Shown here one piece after another: positions 23,908 through 34,139 of a stretch of 64,000 nucleotides of DNA (positions within the stretch are counted from its first letter, which is position 1; each line of letters begins with the position of its first letter). The position numbers and the translations under genes were made by a program. A model generated the notes under the pieces. That model worked only from the letters and a program-made list of their open reading frames with translations, did no database searches and had not been told where the DNA came from. Origin of the DNA: Cladocopium goreaui (taxonomy: Eukaryota; Sar; Dinophyceae; Suessiales; Symbiodiniaceae); NCBI GenBank assembly GCA_947184155.2, contig CAMXCT020000492.1, forward strand, positions 161,001-225,000, in the 5' to 3' direction.

Positions 23908-24499
23908 CTGTGGTCACTTAGTGTTTCTGTGGACAGTGGGAAAAAAATCATGTATCTCCAACTTTAGGTGATTTCAATGGATCAAGGGGAGACAACACGT
24001 GTCTGCATTTGTGGAACACATGGCTTGGGATCAATGGAAAACTGCATGATCTCCATGGATGAGTGATTTTAACAACCAAACTTAAGGATCTCCAGGATCT
24101 CCCCTTGACTTGGGGAAAGGGTCATGTCAGCTAAGGGACCATCTTCGACATTCAGGGTCATATGAGCTCTGGGAACTCACCCTGATGGCATGGTTTACCT
24201 CCACTCTTGACAGACTCATCATCGTCAAATCAAGAGGCATCTCGAACTTGTTTGGATGACATCCCCATGATTGTTTGCTAAATACATGGTTGGTTGGTTT
24301 ACTCCCAGTTTCGTTTGGTTGACGTCTTCCAATACTGTTTGTTGCTTCAGATTACTCCGTGTTTGCTTGGTCAGCATACCTCATTTTGTTGGTTATGAAA
24401 GCGATTAATCCTCCTTGCGCATGGCCTTTGAATGAATTATATTTTTCCCCAAACTGGCCCAAACAGTGTGTCCATACTGAGGGGTTCTTACGGTAAGTG

Positions 24500-24864
24500 T
24501 AAAAGTTGGTGCTTGATCAGGGTGCTCCAGCTGGGCCACGGCATTTTTCCTTTAATTTTCCGTATCAAGTGGCTCTTGTGAAATGTTGACATGCATTTCG
24601 ACTGCGCAGGCTCGTGCAAAGTGACTGTCCGCGTTCTGGGCTCCATCTGAGCCGCGGCATTTATTTTTCCTGTAAATTTCTGTATAAAGCGGCTCTTGTG
24701 AAATGTTGACATGCATTTCGACTGCGCAGGCTCATGCAGGCTCGCGCAAAGTCTGCGCCGCAGTTTTGGGCCGCGGCATTTTTCCTGTAAATTTCCATAT
24801 AGAGTGGCTCTTGTAACATGTTGACATGCATTTCGACCGCGCAGGCTCGCACAAAGTGAGTGTG
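24500..24864. repeat. ~115 bp minisatellite, left part
   Basis: Three successive units contain TGTTGACATGCATTTCGAC, GCGCAGGCTCG, CCGCGGCATTTTTCCTGTAA and GTGGCTCTTG. The array resumes at 26650. On the minus strand it translates to repetitive RNACQHFTRAAL-like peptides that are not real genes. Confidence 0.85.
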
Positions 24865-25309
24865 TGTGTGTGAACCATCTGAAAAGATGTAAAACTTCTA
24901 ACTTAGCAGGGGGCTGCAGGGAATGTCATAGTTCTGCAGCCAACGAAGACGGCTATGACATTCTGTGATATCGATCCGGGACGCTGGATCGACGTACCTG
25001 CCAATTTTCTTGAATGGGAAGAGGCTCAACCCTAGAACCTCCATGTCGATTTCCTTTTTTCAAATCGCTTCAAACCAAACCCAAATCATTTTGTTTCATG
25101 TCAGTACCTGTACGGCTTTCGCAATCTGATTTACTGCTGACTTCGTCAGATGGAACAGTTGCATCTAGCAAGGACTTAGAAAGAATCCTTCTTCACTGTT
25201 TCTCACGCCTAGTCATCCACTTTCTCCTGTCAGGTTTAAATGAAGTGTTTGTGCACGTGCGATGCATTCCACATCAGTAATTCGATAAGATATTTCTGAG
25301 CAAGTGTGT
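24865..25309. repeat. direct long repeat, copy 1 (LTR-like)
   Basis: A 445 bp block repeated at 26205-26649 with a constant offset of 1340. By eye the copies appear identical, and both contain the same 88-codon plus-strand frame. The block starts in a TGTGTGTGAACC and near its end has CTGAGCA. Another plus-strand frame reads DIDPGRWIDVPANFLEWEE. See the finding on an LTR-like element. Confidence 0.92.
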
Positions 25310-26204
25310 CTCTCCTGCTGCATACGTCAAGTTGGCAGGAACCCTTCGGGGTAAGCCTTTCTAGGCTAACAATGGACAGTAAAACGACGTCTGAATTTAC
25401 ACTTTTGAATTAGTAATTCGTCTAAGTAAAGTGAACTGCTGGCCAATTTTCGGTTTTCACCCTGTCGTTCGTCAAGTGTTGAACAACTGCCCGCTGTTCG
25501 GGGGCTCTCCATTTCCAGTGCTGAAGACTTGGTAGCCTGCAGCTGCGCCAACAACCTTTCTGTTACTTCAAGAGACTGTCCGCAGCCCTTTTACATGAGA
25601 CTTCAGGCAACAGGACATGCGTTCCAGGTGTGGTCACTTCTTTTTTGGTTTCTCGGTGAGGTTGAAATTGTGCACGTAATTCAGGGGTTGAACACGTAAG
25701 CGGTCCAGAGGGTTGTGAAATGAATGCCGAGGGCCTGTGAGCCTTATCACGAATTTTGCATGCGTTGTGGATGCATCTTTGTTGAACTAGTTTTTTGTGA
25801 AACCACCTGACATTTTTAACTAGTTCCCCATGGGCCCCCTATTTCATGTGTTCTTGCGTTTTCCTCTCTCCAGGTAGGTTTGGCCCGTTGCGTGCTTAGG
25901 TTGATGTAGGTTTTCGCCGTGTCAGGTTGGTTCAGGCGCTTCTGTCTTCCCCCTCCTCCGCTGGTCTTGTTCCGTTTTCGTCGGCCTCCGCTTTTCTTTT
26001 TCCTTTGCCTTTCCAGGGTTGCCCGTTTTGGGCTAGGTTTCATGTGTTGGTGTTTGCTCTTTCCCTCTTCTTTTGCGTTCCCCTCTTTGCGTCCTGGTTA
26101 AGTAATTTTCATCTCATTGTCATCTTCACCTCATCTTCATTTCCCTTCCTCTTCATTTTCATCTCATTGTCGGGACCTTAATTTCCCACCCTCCTGCGGG
26201 AGGG

Positions 26205-26649
26205 TGTGTGTGAACCATCTGAAAAGATGTAAAACTTCTAACTTAGCAGGGGGCTGCAGGGAATGTCATAGTTCTGCAGCCAACGAAGACGGCTATGACA
26301 TTCTGTGATATCGATCCGGGACGCTGGATCGACGTACCTGCCAATTTTCTTGAATGGGAAGAGGCTCAACCCTAGAACCTCCATGTCGATTTCCTTTTTT
26401 CAAATCGCTTCAAACCAAACCCAAATCATTTTGTTTCATGTCAGTACCTGTACGGCTTTCGCAATCTGATTTACTGCTGACTTCGTCAGATGGAACAGTT
26501 GCATCTAGCAAGGACTTAGAAAGAATCCTTCTTCACTGTTTCTCACGCCTAGTCATCCACTTTCTCCTGTCAGGTTTAAATGAAGTGTTTGTGCACGTGC
26601 GATGCATTCCACATCAGTAATTCGATAAGATATTTCTGAGCAAGTGTGT
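26205..26649. repeat. direct long repeat, copy 2 (LTR-like)
   Basis: The second copy of the 445 bp block at 24865-25309. Both copies share the terminal CAAGTGTGT and diverge immediately after it. Confidence 0.92.
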
Positions 26650-26880
26650 GTCTGCGTTCTGGGCTCAATCTGGGCCGCGGATGGCCGCGGCATTTTTCCT
26701 GCAAATTTCTGTATAGAGTGGCTCTTGTAACATGTTGACATGCATTTCGATTGAGCTGGCTCGAACAAAGTGCGGGTCCCGCTTTTGGGCCGCGGGATTT
26801 TTCCTGTAAATTTCCAAGTGGCTTTTGTGAAATGTTGACATGCATTTCGACTGCGCAAGCTCTCACGAAGTGTGGTCCTC
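26650..26880. repeat. ~115 bp minisatellite, right part
   Basis: Two units of the array seen at 24500-24864, starting TCTGCGTTCTGGGC, with GCCGCGGCATTTTTCC and GACATGCATTTCG motifs. Confidence 0.82.
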
Positions 26881-26904
26881 GGTCTTGGGATCGGTCCCTC
26901 CTCC

Positions 26905-27325
26905 TCAACATCATCATCTTCCTCCCCCTTCACATCATCATCCTCAACTTCATGATCCTCCACCTCATCTTCCGCAACATAATCCTCCTCCACCTCATCT
27001 TCCGCCACATTTATTCTATTTCATTATCATCTTTTTTCATCCTCCTCCTCACCATCAACATCCTCAACATCATCATCCTCAACCGCATCATCCTCCTGCA
27101 CCTCATCATCCTCATCCGCCTCAACATCATCATCTTCACCGTCGACATCATCAACATCATCAACATCAACCTCACCATCCTCAACATCATCCTCCTGCAC
27201 CTCATCATCCTTAACATCATCATCCTCAACATCCTCACCAGCATCATCAAAACCGTCATCATCAACATCATCATCATGATCATGATCATCATCATCATCA
27301 TCAACAACAGCAACAACATTATAAT
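26905..27325. repeat. CAT/CTC trinucleotide-rich tract
   Basis: Interrupted CATCATCCTCAA repeats for about 420 bp. All long frames over it (poly-His/Pro, poly-Ile/Leu, poly-Met/Arg) are artefacts of the repeat. Confidence 0.88.
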
Positions 27326-30300
27326 ATAATACATTATCCTCTCACTCCCCCACACTGTTTGGGGTCTCTTCCTGGGATAATTGTTTGTTCACTTTCCGTT
27401 CTTGTGGATTCCGTTGGTTCAAACTAACCACTCACTATTCCGTTTGTGTTCGTAGTTTGGCTTGCATTAGATACGATCGAAGCACACACACAAGACTTAA
27501 TATGGGTTTGTCTGAGAATAGGGTGTGTGTATATATGTATGTATACCAAAAAATGCACTTGCCGTGGGGAACATGATGATCATCAAACGTATTTAGGGGT
27601 ACCCGATTTGCAGAAAAAAACATAATTATCCCCGATTGGCTCACTCCTTGTCCAAAGTGCCAAGGCCATCTCTGCCATCACCGCCGCACCTTTCGCTTCA
27701 CCCAGCGTTTCTTCCGCCCCACAGAGGAAGGCGGAGCCTCCGAGTCGTTGGAACGACCCAGCCTGGGGCGGAGGGGAAAGAGTTCTGGGACAAGAACCAA
27801 CCAAAATTTGGATTTGACCGTTAACAAGCATACCAGTACAGGATTTTCATGAGATTTAAAGAAATTAAACAACAAAACATCAAGGGATTACAAAGTAATG
27901 AGCTAACTGCGGATTTCACCAACTAACACCTCTCGGGGGAAACACATGATTTGTTTACCAAACGATGGTGCTGGAAGCAATTAATATCTGTAGATAGACT
28001 ATTATTTACATGCCAAAATCTGTATTCTTGGGAAGGACCCAACAAAAATGAGGATCTAGCAAGAACATGTTTGATTCCGCCAAGAACGAAATTGTTTAGC
28101 CAACAAGATGGGGATTTTGCTTAAAGAATTGGATTCAACCTGCATAAGAAGTCTTTAACCCACCTGAAAAGAGCGTTCAACAACAGTTTGAGGATTTGAC
28201 CACCAAACAAGGGGTGGGGGGCATTCAAACACCACCACTTCGGGATATGACATGAGAAAGATATATTATCCAACTGTATTTCTCATAAATGCAGAGGCTT
28301 GCACAAAGATAGACAAACGATCTTGACATATCTTAACTACATTAACCATTAGGTACAACGAGCTGTAACCATAGCTGGTCCACCGACCAAAATTGGTATA
28401 TTTCCTCCAAAGTCCTACAAAATTGGGTCGGCAGTTTACATTGATTACACATATAAACAGATACTAACCGATACAACCCCACCCACGCCAGATCTCGGAC
28501 CCCAAAAAAGTGCTCCATGATTTTCCACAAACTGCCATCCCAGAAACTAAACTCCAGAAGGGTTTCCCGAAGCTTTTTTTCCCGCGGAGCACCGTTACTG
28601 ACTATCTACCCCCGGAATCACCCACGGACTTCATATTTCATTGTATCGAAATGTTGTCAACCTTAAATGCGGCTTTGGCTCCGGTTTCTCAGGGGTCCAG
28701 TTCAAACTGTAGGGCCCAAACCCACATATTGTAGTATGCATATGTTGTAGTCCTTGTCATTTAAAATTGAATCACGGGTATCCAAGGTTTATGCCTGGCC
28801 CAACCACCCAAATAGCTGGCTTCAACCTTAATGGGACCCTTATATAATGGGACAACCAAGGTCAACCAGCCATAGCCAGGCTCTGGGAAGCCCGACCGAG
28901 ATGGTGACCCATCCTGTGGCACCACAAAAAAATTACACCTCTTCGCGGTGAATTTTATGGGGCCCAGTAGCGGCTCTAGCGGTTTCGAGAATGTCAACAT
29001 CCAGAAAACGCATGAAAACGCCCATAATGTGATCGCAATTGCTCACAGATGTTCTGGTGTATTCTGTGCTGCAGTATGGTGTTTTTAGTGCTCATACCCC
29101 AGCGATCTTGACTATTAACTGGGTCACCTGGCTGGACCATCCCTGACTTCTCCGTATATCATGTGGATTGACATTTGAAAAAGGGTGAGCATGTCATACA
29201 ATGTCTATGACATGTTCTTCGCGTTCCACTCCGGAAATACCATTTTTAAATGTTTTAAGACTTTTTCATCATATTCAAAACCCATCTGGGAGACAGCAGG
29301 GGAAAAAGTCAGACATGATTCAAGCACCCTTCTCTAGTGAGAAATTCCCCATGTTACAAAGCTTTGCACATTCCAGGCCAAAACCAAAATTGGTTTGGAA
29401 AAAAACATGACCCCTTCCAAGGGTTGTTGATACAGTCGGTGCCCCTTTAGTGGTCACACCAGAAGCCGCCAAACCCTATACTGTACACACTGAGTGCTGT
29501 ACTTTTTCCCGTCACGTGGTCTTTGGAATGCACATGTTCCCCGCTGTAACCCATACAAATCATCTCCAAGTAGAATCGCGGGTGGCCCCCCAGATATCCG
29601 GAAATGATCCCCACGGATTTCCTAATTGGCCGACGCTAATTCCAAGACTAAACGCTAGGGAAAAAAGCCATCACCAAGAACTAACCCAGCTTGACACTCC
29701 AGCCTTGAACCAAACTTCGGTCCAGGTAATTTATTTTCGGAAGAAGAGACATGCGTTCGCAATCTGATACGCGTTACAAATTCAATATTTGTTCTTCTTT
29801 TGGAGGCTTAGTACAACCTGTGGTGTAGCGACTCATGCACGCATCCAGCACATGTTGCGCGCAATGCGATGGTATGCGTTTTGTGCCAGGGTGCAGGTGA
29901 GTGTGTTTTTCCACACATTTTAGGGGATCACCAATTTTGAAAAAAGACACAATAAAACGCACCGAAACCACCCCCGCATAGTTCCATGCCCAGTACACGT
30001 GGCCAATGTGGTATGCGTTTCCTGTCCTCGTGTGCGATGCCACCTCTGTACGCATGCGGATTTTCAAGACTGTGATGTGGAGTCGGGTGCGCTCCTGGTA
30101 TGCGTTGCCCGCCCCTGATATGCGTTCCCCGCCCTGTATGCATTCTGAGCCCTTGCGCCCCGTACGCGTTCCCTGCCCCGTTAAGTGTTCACAACCTGGC
30201 ATTAGAAGCAACATTTTGGTGCACTGGGATACCAAATTGTTCACACCTAATTTGGTATAAGTAGACCTCACCTAGTTTGCCCACGGCGTCAAATAAGTAA

Positions 30301-30808
30301 CAAGGAGTCCGCAAACGGCAGTATAGTCACTGTAGGTGATGGGGAGTGCGGGGGTCACAGCTGGAATTTTGGGGTCTTCCATGGCTTAACGACGACCAAA
30401 CTTCACAAAAGTAAAGATCCTTGAGGCTTAACGGCTTCAAAGAAAGAAATAAACCGATTCACCTCTCTAGAATGCGATGTCTTGATGCTACGTGTTACCG
30501 AGAAGGCAGTCTTTACAACCCTCTATCCTACGTCGCGTATATCACAGCACAGCACAAACTGGGCCCGACACCGTAAAACCCATCTAGAGGATTAGACTCA
30601 CTTTGAGAGAGTGGTGCGTTTGAAGTGCAATAGAAACCTGCCAAACAAGTTCAAGTGAACAATTTAGAATTTAGATGAATTTACAGTAGATAAAACGACC
30701 AAAGTCCACTGCTTTCACGCTTCTTGAGATTAGACGCTTGCCAGCAAAAGGAAGCCGACCCACTTATAATCTCAACATCAAGGCCAATGAACCTCAGGGC
30801 CAACCCCA
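27326..30808. other. intergenic or intronic sequence, weak signals only
   Basis: One weak minus-strand exon candidate at about 28850-28930 reads DGSPSRSGFPEPGYGWLTLV after a CCACAG. The stretch 30000-30180 carries degenerate TATGCGTTCCCxGCCC units about 20 bp long. A GGGTTTGTCTGAGAATAGG word at 27504 recurs at 54291. Nothing else is supported. Confidence 0.4.
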
Positions 30809-30871
30809 TCAGCAGTCCTCATCTACTTCTTCTTTGGGTTCCAACCCGATGCCTTTTGAGGCTTCAAGGGC
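30809..30871 (-). CDS. terminal exon, acidic C terminus of unrecognised protein
   Basis: Twenty codons and TGA after a GCAAG|G acceptor: ALEASKGIGLEPKEEVDEDC. The acidic tail and clean acceptor support it. Upstream exons were not found; the repeat block at 31.3-33.2 kb would fall in its last intron if the gene begins beyond it. Confidence 0.45.
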   Translation of the reverse strand, partial: ALEASKGIGLEPKEEVDEDC

Positions 30872-31287
30872 CTTGCACAAAGGATACATCAGTCGATGAC
30901 GACAACGTGGCATGAGAAACACAAAAATTGGATATTCGAAGCGAGACACAAGCTGTTCATATATCTATTCCATAATATTCCATACCAAACTGAAGGGAAC
31001 TTGAACGAAATTATACACATTGTATACCATGAATGGATCATGTTTCCATGCTTTTCTTTGCAGTTGTCAACTCAGCGGATGAGCGTGCCGCTGACCCAAC
31101 TTCAGTTCCCCGCTGACCAATGACTTGGTCATGTTTTATGCTACCGCCATGTCAGCGCAAACATGATTTTTTGATGTAGAACTATGCATACATCAGCACG
31201 CACATGTATTTATACTAATATTCCACAGGTGAATGTATATATATATATGATAATATATATATATATATAATAATTTTAAAGTATTAC

Positions 31288-31400
31288 CAATAGTACCGCA
31301 CAAGGCGGTGGCGGAAGTTTCAAAAATAGGAAACCTACAGGAGAGGTTGGTTGTTGTGACTCACGGATGGCAGAGCGAATCCACTGATGGACCGAAAGGT
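31288..31400. repeat. inverted repeat arm, outer segment, left
   Basis: A segment containing GTACCGCACAAGGCGGTGGC and GAGAGGTTGGTTGTTGTGA. Its reverse complement is at 41206-41310 with only scattered differences. Confidence 0.85.
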
Positions 31401-31449
31401 GGTTGGAGTTGTGTTTTCTGGAATGGTTGCAATGGTTGCAGAGGTCACC

Positions 31450-32135
31450 TCACCACAACTGCTGGATGTAGTGTGGTGTAGTGCAGTTGTAGTCGTAGTT
31501 GCAGTCGTAGTAGTTGTAGTTGTAGTGTAGTGGAGTTGTAGTGATAAGTTGTAGGTGTACTGTAGTGTAATTAGTGTAGTGTAGTTGCAGTTGCAGTTGC
31601 AGTTGTGGCGTGGTGTACTTGTAAAGTAGTGTATGGTAGTGTACTGTAGCGTTGCGCACTGTAGCGTGGTATAGTGTAGTGTAGTCTAGTGTATTGTAGT
31701 GTAATTAGTGTAGTTGTAGTTGTAGTGTAGTGTCCTGTAGTGCAATGTAGTGGTAGTCGCAGTTGTAGTGTAATGTAATGTAACTAGTGTAGTGTAGTGT
31801 AATGTAGTGTAGTTGTATTTGTATTTGTATTTGTAGCTGTAAAGTACTGCAGTTTAATGAGTTGTAGCTGTAATTGTAATTGTAGTTGTAGCTGTGGTGG
31901 TGGTGGTGGTAGTAGTAGTAGTTGTTGTTGTTGCACTGTAATTAGTGTAATTAGTGTAGTGTAGTGTAGTTTAGTATAGTGTAGTGTAGCGTAGTGTTGT
32001 GTAGTGTAGCATAGCGTAATTAGTGTAATTAGTGTAGTGTAGTGTAATTAGTGTTGTGTAATGTAGCGTAATATATTTGTACTTGTAGTTGTAGTAGTAG
32101 TGTAGTGTAGTGGTACTTGTAGTTGTAGTTGTCTA
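31450..32135. repeat. GTAGT-type pentanucleotide/mixed microsatellite, left
   Basis: Nearly 700 bp of GTAGTGTAGTTGTAGT variants. The complementary ACACTACACTCC repeat is at 40080-40810. Confidence 0.92.
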
Positions 32136-32179
32136 TCTATCTACCTACCTACCTACCTATCTATCTGTCTAGCTGCAAT

Positions 32180-33248
32180 CTGCAAGATTGAAAACGAAGC
32201 TATGCTGCGAGACTTCCTCAGCAATTGAAGTTGACAACATCAAAAACGAAACAAGTCTGCGAGACTTCCTCGATTTTTAAAGAATTTTGCGAGGCTTCCT
32301 CAATTTTCGAAGTTGACAACATCAAAAACGAAGCAATTCTGCGAGACGTCCTTCAAAAATGGAAAGTTGAGTGCAGAGCTGACGGCCTCGTACCAATGCG
32401 TTTTGCAATTTTTCCACTCCACCTATCTAAAGGACTGTGCCTGCCACGAAAAACTGAGGCCAGGTCATACGAAGTACTGCACCTGTCACGCAAAATCATC
32501 TTCCCAAAACTGAAAAATCTGATGCTCCAAAATGCAACCCCTCTCAGGAAATCAGCGCCCGGACCTCCTAACAGCTCTGATGAACATGTCTCTTGTACTG
32601 CACCTGCCACGGAAAATGCATCTTTGCAGATCCTCTTCAAATGTCCCACGCCTGCTATCCTTTTTGGAAATGCTACCAAACCCTCGCGTCTTGCTCACTT
32701 TTGACAAGGTGCACAACCCCTTGCGCCTGCCACGCGAAACGACATCTGAACCTCCAAAAGCGGTCCCAACATGTCGTGTTTTTAACATTTTGACTTCGAA
32801 ATGTGCTTCGCGCAACAACGGCTTGCACTTTTTCGACATCTCAACTTCCAAAAGTGGTCCGGGCCTGGTGTGCTTTGTGCATGTTGACTTCGAAATGTGA
32901 TTCGCGCCACAACGGCGTGCGCTTTTTCGACATCTCAACTTCCAAAAGTAGCCCGAACACGTGGTGTTTTTAACATTTTGACTTCGAAATGTGCTTCGCG
33001 CCACAACGGCGTGCAATTGTTCATTTCTCATCTGCCCAGCGGGCTCCGCACCCGTCGCTTTAGCGAGCCTACTTTTCGACCCTCCGGAGCCACAAATCAT
33101 TGGAAAAACACAGTGTTTCGCGACTTTCCTACCTTTTCGCGCACCTGGATCTTCTTTCTTTTGCTCTTCTCTAGGCTGACTCTTCCCATCTCTGCTTTTC
33201 ATCTGTCCATATTTGCGGAAGCTTGACTTCTAAACTTCCTTCGATTAA
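32180..33248 (-). repeat. dispersed ~94 bp-unit repeat element, left copy
   Basis: In the minus orientation this begins CGAAGGAAGTTTAGAAGTC and then has a GC-rich head (GGCTCCGGAGGGTCGAAAAG). Tandem units of about 94 bp follow, each with GTGGCGCGAAGCACATTTC and AGATGTCGAAAAAG. A CGTGGCAGGCGCAAGG block is next, and GAAGTTGACAACATC units lie beyond. The 216-codon minus-strand frame (32552-33202) is a translation of this repeat, not a gene. A second, inverted copy is at 39440-40075 and the start of a third is at 63855. Confidence 0.88.
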
Positions 33249-33695
33249 TATTGACATTGAACATTCACATTGTGAATGAACATTTCTTGGCATTATGAAA
33301 CGCAAGACATGCTTTTTCTTGCGCTTTATCCTGTTTCAAAAGGAAAAACTCATTTGGGAATGAAACTGGGAACATTAAGCATCGACTTTCAAGAAATTGA
33401 TAGAGATGGTGGTTGGCAATGGTCACAACCGCAGTTCGAAAAATTGATTGAATGTTGCTGGCTCGTGAATCCTCATTGTATATTCCCATATATTGCCATT
33501 GGCTAGTATTGGATATGGACATTTGTTTGTAATGTGTTTTCTTCTTGATAACCATACAGTGAAACCTAAACTAAACTACACGCGCCAATTCAATGAAATT
33601 TCGCCCAGCTCTCGGCCCAAGCACTTTTTAGCTGCAGGGATGCTGACGTACACATGCGAACAATGGCAGAACTTGTGGCACAGGAATTCCAACCC

Positions 33696-34139
33696 CTATG
33701 ATTCTTCTTTCAAGTGTGTCCAGTCCTTCATGACACTTTGCTGCGCCAAGTATGACACAATCAGCTCAGCAAATCGCAAAGAAGGATTTTGACCAGTAGA
33801 CCGCATCCTTTCCGCAACGTCCACAAGTCGATTCCAGTACAGTCTCCCTGAAGCAGATGATGACTCCATGAGTGCTGGGCCAATCTTCAAGATCCTTGAC
33901 AATCGTTGTCTGTTCTCTCTAGAAGGTGATGCGTGGAGTACGAGTAAGCAACACTGAAGGTAGTCGACTGCAAACTTGTAGCCCAAAGCACACTTGGTGG
34001 CAAGGAGGGAATCCATGATTGACAGAGCAGCTCTTGGGCGACCGGCCAAAAAGTGGGCTTTTGCATAAGCCATGTATGCCAAGAAATGTGGAGGGACATG
34101 CCGCTCAATCACTAGGAGCTTCCTCGAGGCTACTACAAG
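33696..34139 (-). CDS. PPR gene, terminal exon
   Basis: One hundred and forty-seven codons and a stop, phase 0 at entry, acceptor AATTAG|CTTGTAG. It starts LVVASRKLLVIERHVPPHF and runs LAYMAYAKAHFLAGRPRAAL, SIMDSLLATKCALGYKFAVD as helical-hairpin repeat sequence, ending TGQNPSLRFAELIVSYLAQQ, SVMKDWTHLKEES. This is the longest clean exon in the window. Confidence 0.8.
   Translation of the reverse strand, partial: LVVASRKLLVIERHVPPHFLAYMAYAKAHFLAGRPRAALSIMDSLLATKCALGYKFAVDYLQCCLLVLHASPSRENRQRLSRILKIGPALMESSSASGRLYWNRLVDVAERMRSTGQNPSLRFAELIVSYLAQQSVMKDWTHLKEES

Larger units (their letters stand above)
24865..26649. mobile_element. possible non-autonomous LTR-type element (TRIM-like)
   Basis: Two 445 bp direct repeats flank 895 bp of unrelated sequence, and the whole sits inside a ~115 bp minisatellite array that continues on both sides. 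The repeat begins with TG and has a CA about 7 bases before its end. A purine run (GCGGGAGGG) lies just before the right repeat, where a polypurine tract would be. AGTGTG occurs at both outer edges, a possible target duplication, though the GT repeat there weakens this. No protease, reverse transcriptase or integrase is seen, and the interior is too short for them. Confidence 0.5.

Noticed and set aside
26751-27355. Ile/Leu-rich, His/Pro-rich and Met/Arg-rich frames
   Set aside because: All come from the CAT/CTC repeat read in different frames.
29774-30271. 165-codon minus-strand frame
   Set aside because: It covers degenerate TATGCGTTCCC repeats; Arg/Gly/His-rich text with no domain or splice support.
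32552-33202. 216-codon minus-strand open frame
   Set aside because: It is a translation of the dispersed ~94 bp repeat, which stays open in several frames. The same text appears at 39610-40209 on the other strand.
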